NCBI GenBank assembly: GCA_031258265.1 | Contig: JAIRNB010000195.1 | Location: forward strand, 1-7,350 | Direction: 5' to 3' | Length of the DNA stretch: 7,350 nt | Source: Treponema sp. | GTDB lineage: Bacteria > Spirochaetota > Spirochaetia > Treponematales > Breznakiellaceae | In this document: one piece after another, positions 5,567-7,350 of the stretch | Layout: each line of letters opens with the position of its first letter | Position numbering within the stretch: position 1 is the stretch's first letter | The notes under the pieces: generated by a model | Database searches by the model: none | Told to the model about the DNA's origin: nothing | The model's input: the letters and a program-made list of their open reading frames with translations, nothing else | Translations under genes and position numbers: made by a program

Positions 5567-5960
5567 GGCTGATGGGCGCCTTTGGGTATCCCCTGCTCTG
5601 ATTTCCTCCTGGCAATTTCCCGGAACCCTTCGCACACTTTTTTCATATCTCTTTACCGGCAGCGCCTCAAAACAAAATTTTACGATTTTTCAACCTTTTC
5701 GTTATTTTTTTGTTGCTAACCTTAAAATGCCGTGATAATTTAAAAGACAAGATAGTCCTTCGGGTTTCTGTCCGTATTCCGGGAGCCTGTTGCGCCTATA
5801 GGTTTTTATGATTTTTCGTTGAAAAAATCATAAAAAAACACAATTATTCGGTTTTTGCCCGGAGTTTGCAGGGCAAAAAATTGCCTGCCGGACGGTTTTC
5901 GGTTTTTTTCGCGTGCGGCGCGACAAACTTCCGGACGACCGTCATTCGGCAAAAGGAAAA
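5567..5960. other. intergenic stretch with AT-rich palindromes, no convincing gene
   Basis: No recognisable coding region. Visible structures are a 14-bp perfect inverted repeat TTTTTATGATTTTT/AAAAATCATAAAAA (5803-5816/5823-5836, 6-nt loop), TTTTTGCCC/GGGCAAAAA (5852-5860/5871-5879) and TCGCG/CGCGA (5909-5913/5919-5923). A 47-codon minus-strand ORF at 5503-5646 starts MKKVCEGFREIARRK, resembles no family known to me, and overlaps the terminator hairpin. Confidence 0.6.
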
Positions 5961-6137
5961 ATGGCCTTTATGTCTGTATTGTTTGTTTCTGTAATTTTAC
6001 CACCCCCGATAGATTTACTGGGATATAATTATTATCTTTCCTTGTTAATTCCGGTAATCCTCAAACTTAAAAGAGCATTTCTCTCCAGGGCTGCCGGAAG
6101 GCGGAATCCTTTATCTGTTCAGGCGGGCAGGCTATGA
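5961..6137 (+). CDS. doubtful small membrane protein, function unknown
   Basis: ATG 5961 follows AAAAGGAAAA, giving a plausible though close ribosome site. The 58-aa product starts MAFMSVLFVSVILPPP and has a second hydrophobic stretch, LLGYNYYLSLLIPVIL, then a basic tail rich in Lys and Arg. That would suit a small two-segment membrane peptide. No family is recognised. Its stop overlaps ATG 6134 of another short unassigned frame (6134-6277). It may equally be a chance frame in non-coding DNA. Confidence 0.25.
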   Translation: MAFMSVLFVSVILPPPIDLLGYNYYLSLLIPVILKLKRAFLSRAAGRRNPLSVQAGRL

Positions 6138-6186
6138 AGTATCAGATACGGATACTGGTACGTACCGGGAAGGCGAAAAGCTTTTC
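6138..6186. promoter_or_regulatory. cluster of short perfect palindromes, possible operator region
   Basis: GTATC-a-GATAC (6139-6149), AGTATC/GATACT (6138-6143/6151-6156), GGTACGTACC (6157-6166) and GAAAAGCTTTTC (6175-6186) lie within 50 bp, about 165 bp before the sugar-binding protein gene. Such two-fold symmetric sites are typical of LacI-type and similar regulators, but no factor can be named. Confidence 0.3.
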
Positions 6187-6215
6187 CCATAACCCTGCGC
6201 GGCAGGAAAAATCGC

Positions 6216-6257
6216 AAAGGAGGTGTGGACATAACAAAACAAACGGCGCTAAAATAG
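6216..6257 (+). promoter_or_regulatory. orphan Shine-Dalgarno with possible ATA-initiated leader peptide
   Basis: AAAGGAGGTG (6216-6225) is a near-perfect ribosome-binding site, yet no ATG, GTG or TTG stands at the proper distance. An ATA lies 7 nt after AGGAGG and would open an eight-codon frame ending at TAG 6255-6257. Internal GTG 6224 is too close and ends after three codons. It may be a remnant of a lost gene, a leader peptide or a ribosome standby site. Confidence 0.3.
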
Positions 6258-6259
6258 TA

Positions 6260-6316
6260 GTTTCTGCCTTTAGGTAGAAACGGTAATTCCAATTGGTAGT
6301 CCCGGTTCTACCGGGA
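6260..6316 (+). promoter_or_regulatory. two hairpins and an inverted repeat in the sugar-binding protein leader
   Basis: GTTTCTGCCT (6260-6269) pairs with AGGTAGAAAC (6272-6281) with one G-T wobble. TCCCGGT (6300-6306) pairs with ACCGGGA (6310-6316) across tct. CCAATTGG (6289-6296) is a perfect 8-bp palindrome. GGTAG (6295-6299) can instead pair with CTACC (6308-6312), competing with the second hairpin. No T run follows, so this is not a simple terminator; an operator, mRNA stabiliser or attenuator are possible. Confidence 0.4.
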
Positions 6317-6349
6317 TATTTAGCTTATCAAAACCATAAGGAGAAGAAA

Positions 6350-7342
6350 ATGAAGAAGTTCTGTGGGATACTGTTTTTAATCTGTGCATTATGTGCTGTG
6401 GCTTTCGCCGGCGGTCGGGGCGATAAAACAAATGTAAAAAAAACCAGCAAGGACAGGCTCAAAGTATACGCTGTTTCAGTCATGTCCGGCGGCGCGGCAT
6501 GGGGACAGTTTGAAAAAGGTTTTATGGAAGCCTGTAAAGCGGCGGGTTGGGAAGGTCATTATTTAGCCCCTTCGGCATCCAATGTTGATACTGAAATGGT
6601 AAACCTGCTTGAAACCGCCATTACTAATGGCGCAGATATTTTGTTCCCCGTTGTTACAAATGAAGATATGTTTGCCGATGTTTTGATCCGCGCCAGGGAA
6701 CGGAAAATACCCATGATCTCTGTGGCTGGCGGTTCAGAAAAATATACCGATGCTCTTATTGGAACCGATCCCCAGTCTTTGGGGGAAGATATGGCCAAAG
6801 CCCTGGTCCGGGCAATGGGTGATAAGCCTATCTATGTGGCTCCAATGCAGACCAGGCTTGTCAACCCGGTCCAGGATATTCAACGTCAGGCGTTTGAAGA
6901 TACCCTAAAAAAGCTTCGGCCTAACGCGGTTATCGTTGACCGCTTGGAATGTGATTCCAATGCCATGATTGCCGCAGATAAATTTGCGGCCCTTAAGCTT
7001 GGCCACCCCGAATTGAATAGCATGATTTCTCTGGATAGTTATGCTGGACTGGGGGCTGCGGCTTTTGTGGAGGAAAAGGGACTTCAGGGGCAGTTTTATG
7101 TGGTTGGCATTGACGATGCTCCAGAGATTCTCCGGGCGGTACAAAAGGGAACCATGTCCTGCGCGGTGGCCCAAATGTGGTATCAGTTTGGCCTTGAATG
7201 TGTTGAAATTGCCAAGAATGTATACGACAACTATGGCGATACGGCAAAATACAATTACGACAATCGTATTGGTACTGCTATAATTTTCCCGGAGGATGTG
7301 AATGATTGGGTAAAGAAATATAACATCGATATGTCTAATTAG
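6350..7342 (+). CDS. sugar ABC transporter periplasmic substrate-binding protein (RbsB/LacI-like, Peripla_BP_4 type)
   Basis: The protein captures a sugar or related small molecule in the periplasm and delivers it to an ABC importer of the ribose/xylose class. ATG 6350 has an ideal AAGGAG at 6338-6343 with a 6-nt spacer; an upstream in-frame GTG at 6293 is rejected because it would bury the signal peptide. Residues 1-20 are a signal peptide (KK, hydrophobic core, AFA cleavage before GG). C12 and C15 lie in the core, but neither is in a good lipobox, so a soluble rather than lipid-anchored protein is likelier. Two Rossmann-like lobes follow: an N-lobe with AWGQFEKGFMEACKAAGW and GTDPQSLGEDMAKAL (from 138), and a C-lobe with VVGIDDAPEILRAVQKG (from 251). 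The 330-aa length is normal. The substrate cannot be told. ATPase and permease genes would be expected next. Confidence 0.93.
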   Translation: MKKFCGILFLICALCAVAFAGGRGDKTNVKKTSKDRLKVYAVSVMSGGAAWGQFEKGFMEACKAAGWEGHYLAPSASNVDTEMVNLLETAITNGADILFPVVTNEDMFADVLIRARERKIPMISVAGGSEKYTDALIGTDPQSLGEDMAKALVRAMGDKPIYVAPMQTRLVNPVQDIQRQAFEDTLKKLRPNAVIVDRLECDSNAMIAADKFAALKLGHPELNSMISLDSYAGLGAAAFVEEKGLQGQFYVVGIDDAPEILRAVQKGTMSCAVAQMWYQFGLECVEIAKNVYDNYGDTAKYNYDNRIGTAIIFPEDVNDWVKKYNIDMSN

Positions 7343-7350
7343 TGTCTGTC

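Noticed and set aside
5503..5646. 47-codon minus-strand ORF starting MKKVCEGFREIARRK
   Set aside because: It overlaps the probable terminator, has only a weak purine-rich site upstream and matches no family I recognise. It is noted inside the intergenic entry instead of as a gene.
6362..6396. Lipoprotein signal in the sugar-binding protein
   Set aside because: C12 and C15 follow I and L and lie in the middle of the hydrophobic core, while AFA-GG further on is a good type I cleavage site.

Overview
The window most likely comes from a free-living or gut-associated spirochaete, probably Treponema-like. This is an inference from gene content: a sodium-pumping decarboxylase, chemotaxis enzymes CheR and CheB, a type II pantothenate kinase-like protein and a periplasmic sugar-binding protein. 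The style of the proteins and GC-rich coding with GTG and ATG starts also fit. No rRNA, tRNA, CRISPR array, transposase or phage gene was seen.

Layout. Positions 1-323 hold the end of a Na+-translocating decarboxylase operon: the C-terminus of the beta subunit (OadB/GcdB/MmdB family) and a very small gamma-type subunit (46 aa). The operon closes with a strong hairpin terminator at 329-375. A mannitol dehydrogenase-family polyol/uronate oxidoreductase converges on it from the minus strand (374-1876). The 1877-2527 gap has no gene but is packed with perfect hairpins. It includes two copies of a ~120-bp unit exactly 140 bp apart whose shared stem has changed by compensatory substitutions, a 15-bp perfect inverted repeat, and a ~100-bp module of two GCA-loop hairpins inside a closing inverted repeat. 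This is the part of the window least explained by known features.

Positions 2528-5472 carry cheR, cheB and a type II pantothenate kinase-like gene, all on the plus strand and probably co-transcribed. CheR methylates and CheB demethylates (and deamidates) chemoreceptors, so they form the adaptation pair of chemotaxis. The kinase is a metabolic passenger of the CoA pathway. A candidate promoter puts the cheR transcript start at or next to its ATG, suggesting a leaderless mRNA. An imperfect hairpin follows the kinase.

Positions 5473-6349 are mostly non-coding, with several palindromes, one doubtful small membrane ORF (5961-6137), an orphan perfect Shine-Dalgarno without a normal start codon, and two hairpins in front of the last gene. 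The last gene (6350-7342) is the substrate-binding protein of a sugar ABC transporter. Its ATPase and permease would be expected just beyond the window.
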